Position numbers and translations under genes: made by a program. Shown piece after piece: positions 46,458 to 56,628 of a stretch of 64,000 nucleotides of DNA. Positions within the stretch are counted from its first letter, which is position 1, and each line of letters begins with the position of its first letter. Under the pieces are notes generated by a model. The model ran no database searches. It had not been told where the DNA came from and saw nothing but the letters and a program-made list of their open reading frames with translations. The DNA lies in contig NZ_FOYI01000001.1 in assembly GCF_900116005.1 (NCBI RefSeq), forward strand, positions 434,001-498,000, in the 5' to 3' direction. Source of the stretch: Poseidonocella sedimentorum. Its GTDB lineage: Bacteria > Pseudomonadota > Alphaproteobacteria > Rhodobacterales > Rhodobacteraceae.

Positions 46458-48425
46458 ATGCGCCAGTCATCAGTATTGACCAGAAGAACTTTGTCAGCCC
46501 CATTTGAACGGTTCCTGCCGGTCGTCCAGGACATGCTGCATTGGAAGATCGTGGTGGCTGGTACGTCCGGTGCTATTGCAGCCGTCATTATCGTGGGCTG
46601 GGGTGTCATCGCTGCAGCTTGGCTCGCCATCCTTGCTGTGGCGGCCGCCGTCATTGCCGTTTTTATTCTTGCGGTCGGGGCGTGCGGCACCTGGAGGTGC
46701 TTGCGAGGGTATCGCCGGGAAAGACTGATCTTCAGAGCGTTCGCCTCTCAGCTTGCGGCGAGCCAGGCGACACTGTTCGTGGCCTCTGGCAGTGTCGCGG
46801 TGTGTGCGGTGTTGTCGCTAGCGGCTGGTGTGACTGGATTATTGGCAGGACAGAGCGCGCTTGCGTTTCCCATTACGGTCGGCGCCGCCACGCTCGTCCT
46901 CTTCTCGCTGACCAGGACGCGGTCATTGATGCGGTCCTCCGACGGTGGCCTTCTGGCCTACGAGCCGATCCGGACTCGTGCTCCGGACGCTCGGGGCGCG
47001 GTGGCGCGTTTTGAAGCGCAATGGTCCTATAACATCCGTCTGCGCGATCTGAGACGTGCTGTTCTCGCCCGGCGGGAGGCGGCCGCTGACGCTGTTGACT
47101 ACCTTACAGCCCTGGACAGCGGCGGATCTATTCGCCCGGTGGCGCCGAATTCAGCGTTTCAACCCGCGCGCTCGATTTCGCGCAGGGCGTGCGCTCTTGG
47201 TCCCGCGCTCGCAGCGTTCCTCCCTTATGCGCTCGCCGGTTGGCTTGTGGCCGCTCTCTTGCCGTCCGGCTCTGTCTTCTCCCTGCCATGGCCGTCCTCG
47301 GTTTTTTCATTCGACCGCGGGGATGACGACTCGCTGCAAGCGGAGGGCGCGACGGACAGTTTTGGCTCAAACGACGGCAGCGGCCAGACGAGTGCTGGGC
47401 CGGGCGGTGGCGGCGCAGGTGGTACGGAAAACCAAGGCGGTGCAACAGCATCAGGCTCCGGCATTTCAACAGAAGGAGGCTCCGGCGAAACGACTACGAG
47501 CGGGAAGGCTCCAGGATCGTCGACCTCATCGGCAAGCTCGACAGGGCTGACGTCGTCAGAAGAAGGCTCCGGCACACCCTCGTCTTCTGAAGGCAATGGA
47601 GGTCTATCGTCCACGGGTACTCTTGGTGAACACGTCACGAACGGCGCCTCGACATCACAGGCGCAGTTGGGGCAGGGGCGCGGGGATGGCGCAGAACCCG
47701 GCCGGGAGGGGGACACGAGCAGGTCCAAACCGGGCGGGGTCGAAGCCCCGGCACCGAGAGGCAATCAATCTGGCAGCGGGACAGATAACGTCACTGGCGA
47801 GGCAGGTGACGCGAAGCTGGATTTGCCGCGGGGCAGCCCCGGCGGGGGCGGAGAGACTGCCGGGGCGGATGGGGCTGCCGAGACCGGAGTGCCGCCTTCT
47901 CAGAATTTGGCGCGTGATCCAGTGTCTGGTTCAGACGCTCGTGCATCGCAGGGTGCTAGAGGCAAGCCGGAGCTCGCCGACACCATCGGCGAGGCCGGCC
48001 ATGATGCGTCGTCTGCAAAGGGTGCAGATGAAGCATCAATGCAGCAAGGCGCCTCTCGATCCGGCGGTGCGACGTGGCACGAGAGCGGTGATGCCGCTAT
48101 CCCGGGGGAAGCCGCAGTAACCGACCACCTCATTGAGCGCGGCGAACCGATAGAATTTCGGGCGACCCTCTCTTCCTCCGACGAGGAGACGAGCGAATTC
48201 CGCGAGCGTGTGTCGGGTGATGAGGCAAATGCGAAAGGCACCGATGTCGAGCTTGGCACTCCGCGCCAGATATTCGCTGCCCCCGGCGAGGCACCTGAGT
48301 CCATCGACCTCAGGGTGCAGAACGAAACCGCTATCTCGCCGCCGACAGCTGCGCGGCCACCGAAACAGAACATGCCGGCCTGGATCAGGTCGCTCTACAC
48401 TGACGAACAGGACAAGTTGCCATGA
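46458..48425 (+). CDS. unrecognised multi-pass membrane protein with long low-complexity region
   Basis: A 655-residue protein, first gene of the operon. The N-terminal 275 residues hold about five membrane helices (two near 33-75, two near 105-150, one near 255-273) and a helical part at 165-220. Residues about 310-560 are a Gly/Ser/Thr-rich, disordered segment with many acidic and amide residues. A short ordered tail ends in 'MPAWIRSLYTDEQDKLP'. I do not recognise a family. Its stop overlaps the first MoxR gene (ATGA). The layout suggests a membrane scaffold with a flexible tether (inference). Confidence 0.75.
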   Translation: MRQSSVLTRRTLSAPFERFLPVVQDMLHWKIVVAGTSGAIAAVIIVGWGVIAAAWLAILAVAAAVIAVFILAVGACGTWRCLRGYRRERLIFRAFASQLAASQATLFVASGSVAVCAVLSLAAGVTGLLAGQSALAFPITVGAATLVLFSLTRTRSLMRSSDGGLLAYEPIRTRAPDARGAVARFEAQWSYNIRLRDLRRAVLARREAAADAVDYLTALDSGGSIRPVAPNSAFQPARSISRRACALGPALAAFLPYALAGWLVAALLPSGSVFSLPWPSSVFSFDRGDDDSLQAEGATDSFGSNDGSGQTSAGPGGGGAGGTENQGGATASGSGISTEGGSGETTTSGKAPGSSTSSASSTGLTSSEEGSGTPSSSEGNGGLSSTGTLGEHVTNGASTSQAQLGQGRGDGAEPGREGDTSRSKPGGVEAPAPRGNQSGSGTDNVTGEAGDAKLDLPRGSPGGGGETAGADGAAETGVPPSQNLARDPVSGSDARASQGARGKPELADTIGEAGHDASSAKGADEASMQQGASRSGGATWHESGDAAIPGEAAVTDHLIERGEPIEFRATLSSSDEETSEFRERVSGDEANAKGTDVELGTPRQIFAAPGEAPESIDLRVQNETAISPPTAARPPKQNMPAWIRSLYTDEQDKLP

Positions 48426-49639
48426 GCCTAAGACCCCAGGACATCGAATTTCTGCGCGGGCTGCCGCAGCGTGTCGAGGACGCCGGCATGCACGACCTCG
48501 GGGACGTAGTACGCTTGCTTGTCGTGGCGCTCTTGTCCGGCGGTCATGTCCTGCTTGAAGGCAATCCCGGGCTTGGCAAGACTGCGCTGGTCAAGGCGTT
48601 GTCATCTGCGCTCTGCCTCGGCGCCGGGGCTGTGGGCCGAATACAGTTTACCCCTGATCTCATGCCGTCGGACATCACTGGCACGCTCATGCCCGACCCC
48701 GAGGACGCACGCCGCCTTGTGTTCAAGAAGGGTCCGGTGTTCCACGAGCTCCTGCTGGCCGACGAGATCAACCGGGCAAGCCCCAAGACCCAGGCTGCCA
48801 TGCTGGAGGCAATGGCTGAATTTCAGGTCACTGTACTGGGCGACACCCACATCCTGCGCGAGACCTGCCAGATCAGTTCCCCCGACGGGCTTTGCGAGCT
48901 GCGGTCACCGTTCATGGTGATGGCAACGCAGAATCCTATCGATCAGGACGGCACCTTCCCCCTGCCGGAGGCACAGCTCGACCGTTTCATGTTCAAGGTG
49001 CAGATGGAGCTCCCGGGTGCCGCTGCGATGGAGCGTATCGTTGCGAAGGAACTGGCTGCAGCGCAACAGACAGGGTCACGCCTTTCACCGCCGCCCGAGA
49101 AGGCCGGAGTGCGCAACTCATCGTTGATAGCGTTGGACCGGGCCGCCCGGGGCGTGATGGCGCTTCGAGCGCCGCCCTCGGTCTTGACGCATATCGTCAA
49201 CATCGTGATGGCCAGCAACGCCCGGTTCGACGCTGTCCGAGGTCTGTCTCCACGGCGCATGGCGGCGCTGAAGGAACTGGTTTCGGGCAGCATAGAATAC
49301 CCTTTGGGGCCTCGTGGCGCGATCGCGCTGAGCAAGGCGGCGCTCGGCTGGAGCGCGATGGTGCTGACTGAGCCGGATCGAGCAGAAGAGGCCGCGGCCT
49401 CGTCCCGGTCGGGGCTCGCGGCAGTCCTTACACCGGTTCTGCGCCACCGCTTGCGCGTCACCCACGATTACGGCCAGGCAATCAATTCGGCATTCGAGGA
49501 AGGCCGGCAGCAGGAGGCCATGATCCACGCACTTGCCAAGGCTGCGGCCCCGGATCAGAGAGTCGGAGAGGATCCCGCGGGCTATGCCGACCGGTTCTCC
49601 GGCGACCTCGAGGCAGCCGTCGAACTGCATAAGTTCTGA
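48422..49639 (+). CDS. MoxR-family AAA+ ATPase
   Basis: A 405-residue AAA+ ATPase of the MoxR type, chaperone-like factors that act with vWA proteins. Walker A 'GNPGLGKT' at residues 47-54, Walker B 'LLADEIN' at about 111-117, sensor 1 'ATQNPIDQDGTFPLPEAQLDRF' beginning near 168 (split over two elements), and a helical lid domain. It overlaps the preceding gene (ATGA) and precedes the DUF58 gene by seven bases. MoxR-DUF58-vWA is a classic order in Bat-type operons. Confidence 0.92.
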   Translation: MSLRPQDIEFLRGLPQRVEDAGMHDLGDVVRLLVVALLSGGHVLLEGNPGLGKTALVKALSSALCLGAGAVGRIQFTPDLMPSDITGTLMPDPEDARRLVFKKGPVFHELLLADEINRASPKTQAAMLEAMAEFQVTVLGDTHILRETCQISSPDGLCELRSPFMVMATQNPIDQDGTFPLPEAQLDRFMFKVQMELPGAAAMERIVAKELAAAQQTGSRLSPPPEKAGVRNSSLIALDRAARGVMALRAPPSVLTHIVNIVMASNARFDAVRGLSPRRMAALKELVSGSIEYPLGPRGAIALSKAALGWSAMVLTEPDRAEEAAASSRSGLAAVLTPVLRHRLRVTHDYGQAINSAFEEGRQQEAMIHALAKAAAPDQRVGEDPAGYADRFSGDLEAAVELHKF

Positions 49640-49646
49640 GGCGACG

Positions 49647-50615
49647 ATGCCAGATATCGCTCCCCCTATTTCACCTGATTTGCTCGAACGGCTCAGGTTC
49701 CGGTTCAAGCGGACCGTTCCCATCAATGGTCAGGGGGTGCATCTACGGCGCCTTGCGGGCAACAGCCTGGAATTTCGCGATTACCGAAGCTACCAGATGG
49801 GCGATGATGTTCGTGGCATCGACTGGCTCGCATCTCTCCGGACCGGCTCGGAACATGATCGGGTGGTGCGACGGTATGTGGCCGAGGAACGGATGCGCGT
49901 CGTGCTGATCGTGGACGCGCGCACGGCGATGCGACTTCCTGCACGGGCTCCGAAGCTGCTCTTCGCCCTCTGGACCCTTCAGGCCCTCGCCGCGGTTGCT
50001 GGCGCTTCGGGGGATGAGGTGGTCATGGGCGCGCTCTTTCACCCAGAACCCAGCCGGCCGGTTGTTGCGACGGGGAGGGGCGCGGCACCCGCTGCGGCGC
50101 GCCTGGCGACGGGTCTGTGGTCCGCCCGACCCACTTTGCTGACGGCGCAGGTCGACCCTCTGACTCAACCGTTGCTGGAAACCTTCCGTCCAGCCAGCGC
50201 TGTGATCTTCATTTCCGACCTTCTTTACCCGGACCCGGATGGAAAGATCGCTCATCTCGCCCAGCGGGCACAGAGATCCTGGGGAAGCTTCATGGTGATT
50301 CCGCTTAACAGCACGCCCGCCGAACTTGCGCTGGCACGGAATACTGGCCGGTTCCGATTGGCGGCGGCAGAAGGGCGCGAATTCGGAGACGGGATCTTCG
50401 AGGGCACAGCGGATTTCGATGCACAGGTAAACGAGCGTGTGGCAGCGCAGACGCAGAGTAATCTTCGGGCGTTGCGCGGGCGCGGCAGCCTTGTGGATCG
50501 CTCCGTGATGTGGCCGGCCGACTGCGACGCCGCGCGTCTACGCGGCGTGTTTGCGAACTGGTTTCCACGATCGGCCGTTCTTTCGAGCGTGGCCTCCCGC
50601 AGGGGGCTGTCATGA
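49647..50615 (+). CDS. DUF58 protein
   Basis: A 322-residue DUF58 protein. The defining motif is 'YQMGDDVRGIDWLASLRTG' (about residues 49-67), followed by a degenerate vWA-like fold ('VVLIVDARTAMRL', 'AVIFISDLLY'). Unlike many DUF58 proteins it lacks N-terminal membrane helices. The ATG at 49647 has GAGGCGA upstream. Likely adaptor between the MoxR ATPase and the vWA membrane proteins encoded next (family context). Confidence 0.88.
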   Translation: MPDIAPPISPDLLERLRFRFKRTVPINGQGVHLRRLAGNSLEFRDYRSYQMGDDVRGIDWLASLRTGSEHDRVVRRYVAEERMRVVLIVDARTAMRLPARAPKLLFALWTLQALAAVAGASGDEVVMGALFHPEPSRPVVATGRGAAPAAARLATGLWSARPTLLTAQVDPLTQPLLETFRPASAVIFISDLLYPDPDGKIAHLAQRAQRSWGSFMVIPLNSTPAELALARNTGRFRLAAAEGREFGDGIFEGTADFDAQVNERVAAQTQSNLRALRGRGSLVDRSVMWPADCDAARLRGVFANWFPRSAVLSSVASRRGLS

Positions 50616-52210
50616 TCGCGTTTCTCTTCACAGCTTTGGCCACGATATCGGCATTGGCTTGGTATCTTCAGCGCCGGCCACCGCGCGAGCTGCAGTTTAG
50701 CTTTTCGCGGTTGCTCGATCCACCGGCAGCCCCACCGGAGCCGGAACCGCGATTTGCCCTGGTACTTCCGCGTCGACAGGCCGCCTTCTGGCTTCATCTC
50801 GCGGCCTTGACGCTTTGCCTGCTCAGTGTATGGGATCGCCTGCCGGGACACGTCCGGGAACGGCCGGGCACCATTGGCCTGCGCGTCGTACTCGATGTCT
50901 CCGACAGCATGGGGGTGGCGGACGGGCCCGAAGACCGGCTGTCATCTGCCCGGACGGTGGTGCGTGATGTCGTGCACAAGGCGCGCCAGGCGGCCGCGGA
51001 AGGGGCCTATTGCGATGCTCTGATTGCTGTCGGGAGCAGTGCGCGCAGGCTTGGGCCGGTGGACGAGCAACTCGACAGGGTGGAGGTGGCTCACGAAGGC
51101 GGCGAAGTTTCTGCTCTGCTCGCTGCAAGCCTCGCGCCGGTACATGAGGACGGATGCGCTCCGTCTCATGTTGTCGTCGTCACTGATCAGCCATCTCCTG
51201 AGACCCGATGGCCCGAGGACGGCCCGGAATTGCAATGGCTGCAGGTTGGAGCCCCCGTACCGAATGCCGGCCTGTTGCGGGCAAGGATGCGTCCCGCAGC
51301 GCTTGGCGTCGGTCGGTCGGAGTTGATTATTGAAGTCGGTCGCTTCGGAGGGGCAGATATTCCCCGTCTGATGTTGACCGGACCGCGGGGATCGAGGTCC
51401 GTTCCGCTGGTGTCCTCGATTGATCGTGCCGACACATCGCTTGCGCGTTTGAGCCCCTCGGCTTCGGGGGGCTATACCGCCCAGCTCCAAGGCGGAGGGG
51501 CTTATTCCGGAGATGACCGGATGAGCTTTTCCATCGAGATCGCGCAAGGGGTCGAGCTGGATTGGCAGCTATCGGTCCCAGCCCCGCCCGCCGTTCGCGC
51601 GCAATCCGGACCCGTACTGGTGAAACCGTTGATGGACGCCAGCAAGGACGACCTCGCACGGCCTGGGGTCTTCACCTACGACGGCTGGTCTGCTCCGGGA
51701 TTTCATCGTATCGGCCCGTTCATCGGCAGTGATCCGGTAATCGAAGTGCTGAACTTCGACGCATTCGAAGCGGCGCTGCCGTCGCCGGCGGGTGTTCCGT
51801 TGCCTGCTGGATTCGAACCCGTCCTCTCGGATGCGTCGGGGGCATGGCTTGTTGCGCGGCGCAGTGAACCCGCGGCCTATATTGTTCCAGGTCCCGCTCC
51901 GGGCGGCGCCGTCGATGCTCTGTCATCAACGCTTTTCTTTACGGCTCTGCTGGAAGTTACAGGGGATGGAGAGGACCGCTTGGAGGTCAGATGGCCTGGC
52001 CCCGACGGACGAGACGTCGCCGACGCCTGGAAGGAAAGCGACACAGGAAGGCCCGTCAAGAAACCTCCGGACGTCAGTTTTTCCTCCACCACAGGCGGGC
52101 AGGTCGAGACACCTTTCTGGCCGCTATTCCTTCTTGCGTCGCTTGGGTTGATTGCGTTGGAGCGGCTTGCGGCGCTGCGATCGGAGAGGCGGCGACATGC
52201 CATTTTGTGA
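50612..52210 (+). CDS. BatA-like membrane protein with vWA domain
   Basis: A 532-residue protein with membrane helices at about 3-20, 58-73 and 500-518. A vWA domain follows the second helix; its MIDAS metal site is 'DVSDSMG' (Asp95-x-Ser-x-Ser), with 'VVVVTDQ' as a later strand. The rest is a large beta-rich, presumably periplasmic or cytosolic part. ATGA overlap with the DUF58 gene. It resembles BatA/BatB aerotolerance proteins in layout, though only the vWA site is recognisable. Confidence 0.85.
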   Translation: MIAFLFTALATISALAWYLQRRPPRELQFSFSRLLDPPAAPPEPEPRFALVLPRRQAAFWLHLAALTLCLLSVWDRLPGHVRERPGTIGLRVVLDVSDSMGVADGPEDRLSSARTVVRDVVHKARQAAAEGAYCDALIAVGSSARRLGPVDEQLDRVEVAHEGGEVSALLAASLAPVHEDGCAPSHVVVVTDQPSPETRWPEDGPELQWLQVGAPVPNAGLLRARMRPAALGVGRSELIIEVGRFGGADIPRLMLTGPRGSRSVPLVSSIDRADTSLARLSPSASGGYTAQLQGGGAYSGDDRMSFSIEIAQGVELDWQLSVPAPPAVRAQSGPVLVKPLMDASKDDLARPGVFTYDGWSAPGFHRIGPFIGSDPVIEVLNFDAFEAALPSPAGVPLPAGFEPVLSDASGAWLVARRSEPAAYIVPGPAPGGAVDALSSTLFFTALLEVTGDGEDRLEVRWPGPDGRDVADAWKESDTGRPVKKPPDVSFSSTTGGQVETPFWPLFLLASLGLIALERLAALRSERRRHAIL

Positions 52211-54731
52211 GGCCCTCTTGATACTGGCGCCCGCAAGTCTGGAAGCTGACTGTCGGGCACACTTGGCCCCCTGGCCGGAGATTCTGGCTATCGTCAGCAT
52301 CGGTCTCGCGACCGTCGCATTCATCCTCGGAAGCGGAAGATCTCGTCGCCGTGCCCTGGCGTCGGTCGCATTGCTGAGCATCTCCGTTCTGCTTCTCGCG
52401 GCGGCAGCAGGGCGCCCGCGACTGATCCTCCCGGCGCAATCCGGCGCGGTGGACGGCGGGTTGCTTGTCGTGGCGCTTGATGCCTCGGAGAGTTTCTGGC
52501 GCGAACCGGCGGTGGCGGAGACGGCAACACGCAAGATCGCGGACCAGGTCGACGCGTTGTCACAATCGCTCGGAGCGAGAACAGGTTGGCAAGGCCTGCT
52601 GATTGAGTTCAGCGAGGCAGCGGCGGAATCGGCACCGGTTCAAACGCTTCCGCAGTTGGCAGAAAACCTTCGCCGGTTTGTCCCGCCAAGCGGCGGGCGC
52701 GAGGGGAGCCGGGCGGACCGTGCGCTCTCGATGTCGCTTGCACGCATCCGCCAAGACGGTGGGCGCGGCGCAGTGATCTTACTATCCGACGGAAATTTTC
52801 ACTCCGATCTGTCGCCTGACCTTGTAGAAGCTTTTCAAGCGCGCGGCGTGCCGATCCATATCCTTGCGGCTGGCTCAAGCGCTCCCGCGACCGGTCTTGT
52901 CGCAGCGAACCTTGGACCCGAACAAAGTGCCGGGCACCCAGCGGTAGTCCGTGGCGCCGTCTTTGGCGGCGGCACGTTGGAGGTAGCGGGCGTGGATGGG
53001 GTGGAAGGGCAGGACATTCCAGAGGCAAAGAGCCTGCGCGCGATCCGTGCAGAAACGGTTTTCGCTGAACGTGGATTGCAGCCAGTCCGTCTGACGTTCA
53101 CTGGTCTAGGGGGAAAGCAGTCCCGTGTTCTCTATACCAAGGTCGTGGGTCCGGCTCGGGTTCTGGCATTTGGGGATGCCCGCTGGCTTGACCTGCTGGA
53201 TCCCACCGAATGGAACGTGACACGCGGTGACCCTGCTGCACCGCCAGCGCCTGAGACCTTCGACATTGTCGTCATCGATGCATTGGTACCGGAGGATTTT
53301 ACTGCAGGCTTCGATCGGACCCTGCTCTCAGGTGCTGCGCGCACCGGGCTTCTCATCGTCAATGGAGGTTTGCGGGGATCGCCCGAAATGCCGCAGAGGA
53401 TCGCCGATTGGAACGCATCGGACCTTGGGCCGATCCTTCCGGTCAACAGCGATCCCCATGCCGTCCGGATGACACCACCAAGGCGCGACGTCGTAATCCT
53501 GATTGACGTTTCGGGGTCTATGGGCAGATCCATGGGCATCGCGAAAGGTGCCGCGCATGTCATCCTCGACCAGCTGAGACCTATCGATACCTTGGCGATA
53601 CTGCCGTTTTCGGATCGGTCGGAACCGTCTTTTCGCCGACAGATGGCCGAACCGGAGGCACTTTCCCAGGCGCGCAGGTTCATCGACACTTTGGCGGCCA
53701 GTGGTGGCACCGCCCCTGATAGTGCGCTTGCTGAGGCGGCTCGGATGCGTTCGAACTACTGCGCCTATTTCTTCATTTCCGACGGCGGCTTCGATCCGCC
53801 GGGGACGCACCCGCAATGCTTCACCACCGCAATTTCAACCGAAGGGCAACACTTCCCCGGCGGTGTAGCCGCCTGGGGGCAAGAGGTGCTGCTGTCAAGT
53901 GGTAGCGGGCTGGGGTCATTGAAGCTTACCTACTTCGAGCCAGAGCCCCGCATAATCTATTACCGATCCGAAGTGTTTGAGCCGGTGCCCACTTCCGATG
54001 TTGCCCTGTTCGCAGGGTCGCCGGTCGCGGGCCTTGCTGCGACGTATCCACGGGCCGATGCAGAGGTATTGGCAATCCACGAGGCTCCGCCACCGGATCC
54101 TCTGCTGGCGCTTCGGCATGACGCCGAGCGACCAGAGGTCGCCACAGCGGTTTTTCTAGGCCCGATGCCGCCCAACGTTCGCGGTGAAGACGTTGCGGCC
54201 CTGCTGACCCGCTTGGTTGGCTGGAAATCTCCGCGCCGCTTCGATATCCGGATTGGACAAACCGGGGGGCGTTTGAATTTCACGGTTTCGGCGCTCGAAG
54301 CTGATGCGCTTGCTTCGCCTTTCTTGAGCGGGGTTCTGGCGCTCGAATCCGGGCGCCGACTGGGGTTGGGGTTTGTCTCACGCGGAGCGCCTGGAGAGTT
54401 TTTCGCCTCAATTCCCATGCCGGATCTCGTGGGTCCGATGAAGGCTGTTCTCGAACTTTCAGAACAGGGGCAGGACACGCAGTTCATTCCTGTGACATTG
54501 TTGAATTCTGATTTGACCACTTCGATGGGACGAGAGAGATTGGATTTCGGCATCCAGCTGGAGGCGATGCGCGAATTGTCGAGCGGCACCGGTGGTCAGG
54601 AACTTTCAGTCGAGCCGATCAAGATCAGCGTGGCAGACGCCCCTGACAGTAAAATACCGCTGCACCCATGGCTGATTGCAATTGCAATCGCGCTGTTCTC
54701 CTGTTCCCTTTGGTGCAAGGAGCGGGAATGA
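52197..54731 (+). CDS. large membrane protein with two vWA-like domains and GATase-like segment
   Basis: An 844-residue protein. Two N-terminal helices (about 25-42 and 52-70), a first vWA-like domain with 'ALDASESF' (about residue 95) and 'AVILLSDGNFHSD', a middle segment resembling the glutamine-amidotransferase-like region of BatB/YfbK-type proteins, a second vWA domain with MIDAS 'LIDVSGSMG' (about residue 435), and a C-terminal helix. The ATG at 52197 has GGAGAGG and overlaps the previous gene by 14 bases. Likely partner of the first MoxR ATPase. Confidence 0.85.
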   Translation: MPFCEALLILAPASLEADCRAHLAPWPEILAIVSIGLATVAFILGSGRSRRRALASVALLSISVLLLAAAAGRPRLILPAQSGAVDGGLLVVALDASESFWREPAVAETATRKIADQVDALSQSLGARTGWQGLLIEFSEAAAESAPVQTLPQLAENLRRFVPPSGGREGSRADRALSMSLARIRQDGGRGAVILLSDGNFHSDLSPDLVEAFQARGVPIHILAAGSSAPATGLVAANLGPEQSAGHPAVVRGAVFGGGTLEVAGVDGVEGQDIPEAKSLRAIRAETVFAERGLQPVRLTFTGLGGKQSRVLYTKVVGPARVLAFGDARWLDLLDPTEWNVTRGDPAAPPAPETFDIVVIDALVPEDFTAGFDRTLLSGAARTGLLIVNGGLRGSPEMPQRIADWNASDLGPILPVNSDPHAVRMTPPRRDVVILIDVSGSMGRSMGIAKGAAHVILDQLRPIDTLAILPFSDRSEPSFRRQMAEPEALSQARRFIDTLAASGGTAPDSALAEAARMRSNYCAYFFISDGGFDPPGTHPQCFTTAISTEGQHFPGGVAAWGQEVLLSSGSGLGSLKLTYFEPEPRIIYYRSEVFEPVPTSDVALFAGSPVAGLAATYPRADAEVLAIHEAPPPDPLLALRHDAERPEVATAVFLGPMPPNVRGEDVAALLTRLVGWKSPRRFDIRIGQTGGRLNFTVSALEADALASPFLSGVLALESGRRLGLGFVSRGAPGEFFASIPMPDLVGPMKAVLELSEQGQDTQFIPVTLLNSDLTTSMGRERLDFGIQLEAMRELSSGTGGQELSVEPIKISVADAPDSKIPLHPWLIAIAIALFSCSLWCKERE

Positions 54732-55579
54732 CGTCTGTGACTACCGAAAATGGGAATCACGCCGTACGGGCGATGGGAAATTACGATCCGGTGAGCGCGC
54801 AGTTGGCGGCTGAAGAGCTTCAGCGGTTGGCTCTTGCTGCGCTCGATCTGGTCCTGGGGCAGGGCGGTGCGAAGATATCGCCGAACCACAACCGCCTCAG
54901 GCCGTGGTTCCGGTCTGCGGGCCGAATCCCGGCGCAGCTTCGGGCTGGCGTCCAGCGCGCGTCACGGACATTTCCGTTTCCTGACGGGATCGGGCGAAAA
55001 CCTTTCGAGGATTGGTTGCTTGGCCAGTCGTTCCCTCCGCGCTGGCGGGATCGTGCGCGCGACTTCGGATCTGATGTATGGCAGCATCGGATACGTCGTC
55101 GTCCGCGCCCGGAAGTCGCTGCTGGCGCTGAAGAATTCCAACTTGGGCTCATCACGACAGCACTCGCGGCTCCGAAGTTGAGGCAGCAGGTGCTCGAACG
55201 GATCTACCGATACCTGCGGGCAAGAGTTCTTATGCATCCCGATGGACCGCCGACATCCGCGCCATCTGCGTGGACCCTGTTTCTACTTCTCAGGGCCGGG
55301 ACAATGGAAAACGCTCCCCAGGAGATCCGAACCTGTTTGGAGTCACTTGCCAGTACTGTGCTCGCCACCGAGGGTTGGGCTGGGTTTTGGGATCTGTGGT
55401 TGCTCGATCTCGGTCACAAGCACCCGGGCTTCGACTTTGGCGAGGAGTTTGCCTCTCTGGAAAGAAAACTTGAACGGTGGCATGAATTTCAGGAAATGGA
55501 CTTTGGCCCATTGGCCCGAGAAGATTGGACCGAGGATGCGCCAGAATATTGGCGCCAGATTGTAACTGATATGCCATAA
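54728..55579 (+). CDS. unrecognised soluble protein between the vWA and second MoxR genes
   Basis: A 283-residue protein, mostly alpha-helical by appearance, rich in Arg and Trp ('WLLGQSFPPRWRDRARDF', 'GWAGFWDLWLLDLG'), without signal peptide or membrane helix. No motif I know. The ATG overlaps the previous stop (ATGA), and 14 bases separate it from the second MoxR gene. It may link the two halves of the operon. Confidence 0.75.
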   Translation: MTSVTTENGNHAVRAMGNYDPVSAQLAAEELQRLALAALDLVLGQGGAKISPNHNRLRPWFRSAGRIPAQLRAGVQRASRTFPFPDGIGRKPFEDWLLGQSFPPRWRDRARDFGSDVWQHRIRRRPRPEVAAGAEEFQLGLITTALAAPKLRQQVLERIYRYLRARVLMHPDGPPTSAPSAWTLFLLLRAGTMENAPQEIRTCLESLASTVLATEGWAGFWDLWLLDLGHKHPGFDFGEEFASLERKLERWHEFQEMDFGPLAREDWTEDAPEYWRQIVTDMP

Positions 55580-55593
55580 GATATGAGACATTA

Positions 55594-56628
55594 ATGTTCG
55601 AAAAAGAAATACTCGCCAAGATATTCAAGGCGCACAAGAATACCTTGACGAGCCTCGTTTCACTCCAGGACAGTTTGAACGCCCGGTTCTACGGCCTTGA
55701 ACAGACGATAGAGTGCATGATGCTGTCTGCGATCACGGGCGAAGCCATGCTGATGCTGGGCCCACCCGGTACCGCGAAGTCGCGCTTGACGCGGACGTTT
55801 TGCCAATTGGTGGGGCTGCTGCCAAATAGCGATCGGACTGACGCTTCGGCGCAAGGCGATGATCGATACTTCGAGTACCTGCTGACCCAGTTCACCGAGC
55901 CTTCGGAGCTGTTTGGGTATTTCGATCTCGGGAAGCTCATGGGCGATGCCAAGGCTTTGGTGCGGGATGATGAGGGGATGATGCAGAAGGCCGAGGTTGT
56001 CTTCCTCGATGAAGTTTTCAACGCTTCGAGTGCCATCCTGAATGCCCTGCTGACCTTTATGAACGAGCGAAAGTTTCACGACCGAGGGATGGTGCATCCG
56101 GTCCCGCTGCAGATTCTATTTGCTGCGTCCAATCATCCTCCGCGCGAAGAGGGCCTGGGTGCGGTTTATGACCGGTTTGTGCTGCGAAGTCGCATCGAGA
56201 ATGTCGCGAGTGATCAAGAAAGCATATCGGGTCTGCTCGAAACCGCGTGGACCGAAACCCACGGCCGGGGGGGGGAGGAAGAGGCGTCTTTCGCGGGGCT
56301 TTTGCCGTCACTCACCGCTTATCGCGAAACGGTCGATGAAATGACTCTGGACGGTCGGCTGTCCATCCAGCAAACCGATCCGATCTTTGCCCGCCTGGCC
56401 GATCTTGTGACCGAGGTTCGACGTAAGGGGCTGAGTGAAATGTCGAATCGCCGGCTTGTCAAGCTGAGCGCCGTCGTGCTCGGCAACGCCTTGTTGCGGC
56501 ATGCGCGCAACCCCGGCAAAGCGCTTGCTATCGAGCCCGTCGACCTGACCGTCCTGCTTAAATTCGGACTGGACACCGAGGACGAGAGTACCGTTTCCAA
56601 ACTCACCAGCCATCTTCTCGGAACATGA
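55594..56628 (+). CDS. second MoxR-type AAA+ ATPase (RavA-like)
   Basis: A 344-residue ATPase of the RavA/APE branch of MoxR. Walker A 'GPPGTAKS' at residues 56-63, 'YLLTQFTEPSELFGYFDL' typical of RavA, Walker B 'VVFLDEVFNASSAILNALL' with Asp-Glu at 139-140, 'ERKFHDRG' next, sensor 'FAASNHPPREEGLGAVYDRF' beginning near 170. It differs clearly from the first MoxR of the operon. It overlaps the next gene (ATGA). It probably works with the following unrecognised genes rather than the Bat-like set. Confidence 0.92.
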   Translation: MFEKEILAKIFKAHKNTLTSLVSLQDSLNARFYGLEQTIECMMLSAITGEAMLMLGPPGTAKSRLTRTFCQLVGLLPNSDRTDASAQGDDRYFEYLLTQFTEPSELFGYFDLGKLMGDAKALVRDDEGMMQKAEVVFLDEVFNASSAILNALLTFMNERKFHDRGMVHPVPLQILFAASNHPPREEGLGAVYDRFVLRSRIENVASDQESISGLLETAWTETHGRGGEEEASFAGLLPSLTAYRETVDEMTLDGRLSIQQTDPIFARLADLVTEVRRKGLSEMSNRRLVKLSAVVLGNALLRHARNPGKALAIEPVDLTVLLKFGLDTEDESTVSKLTSHLLGT

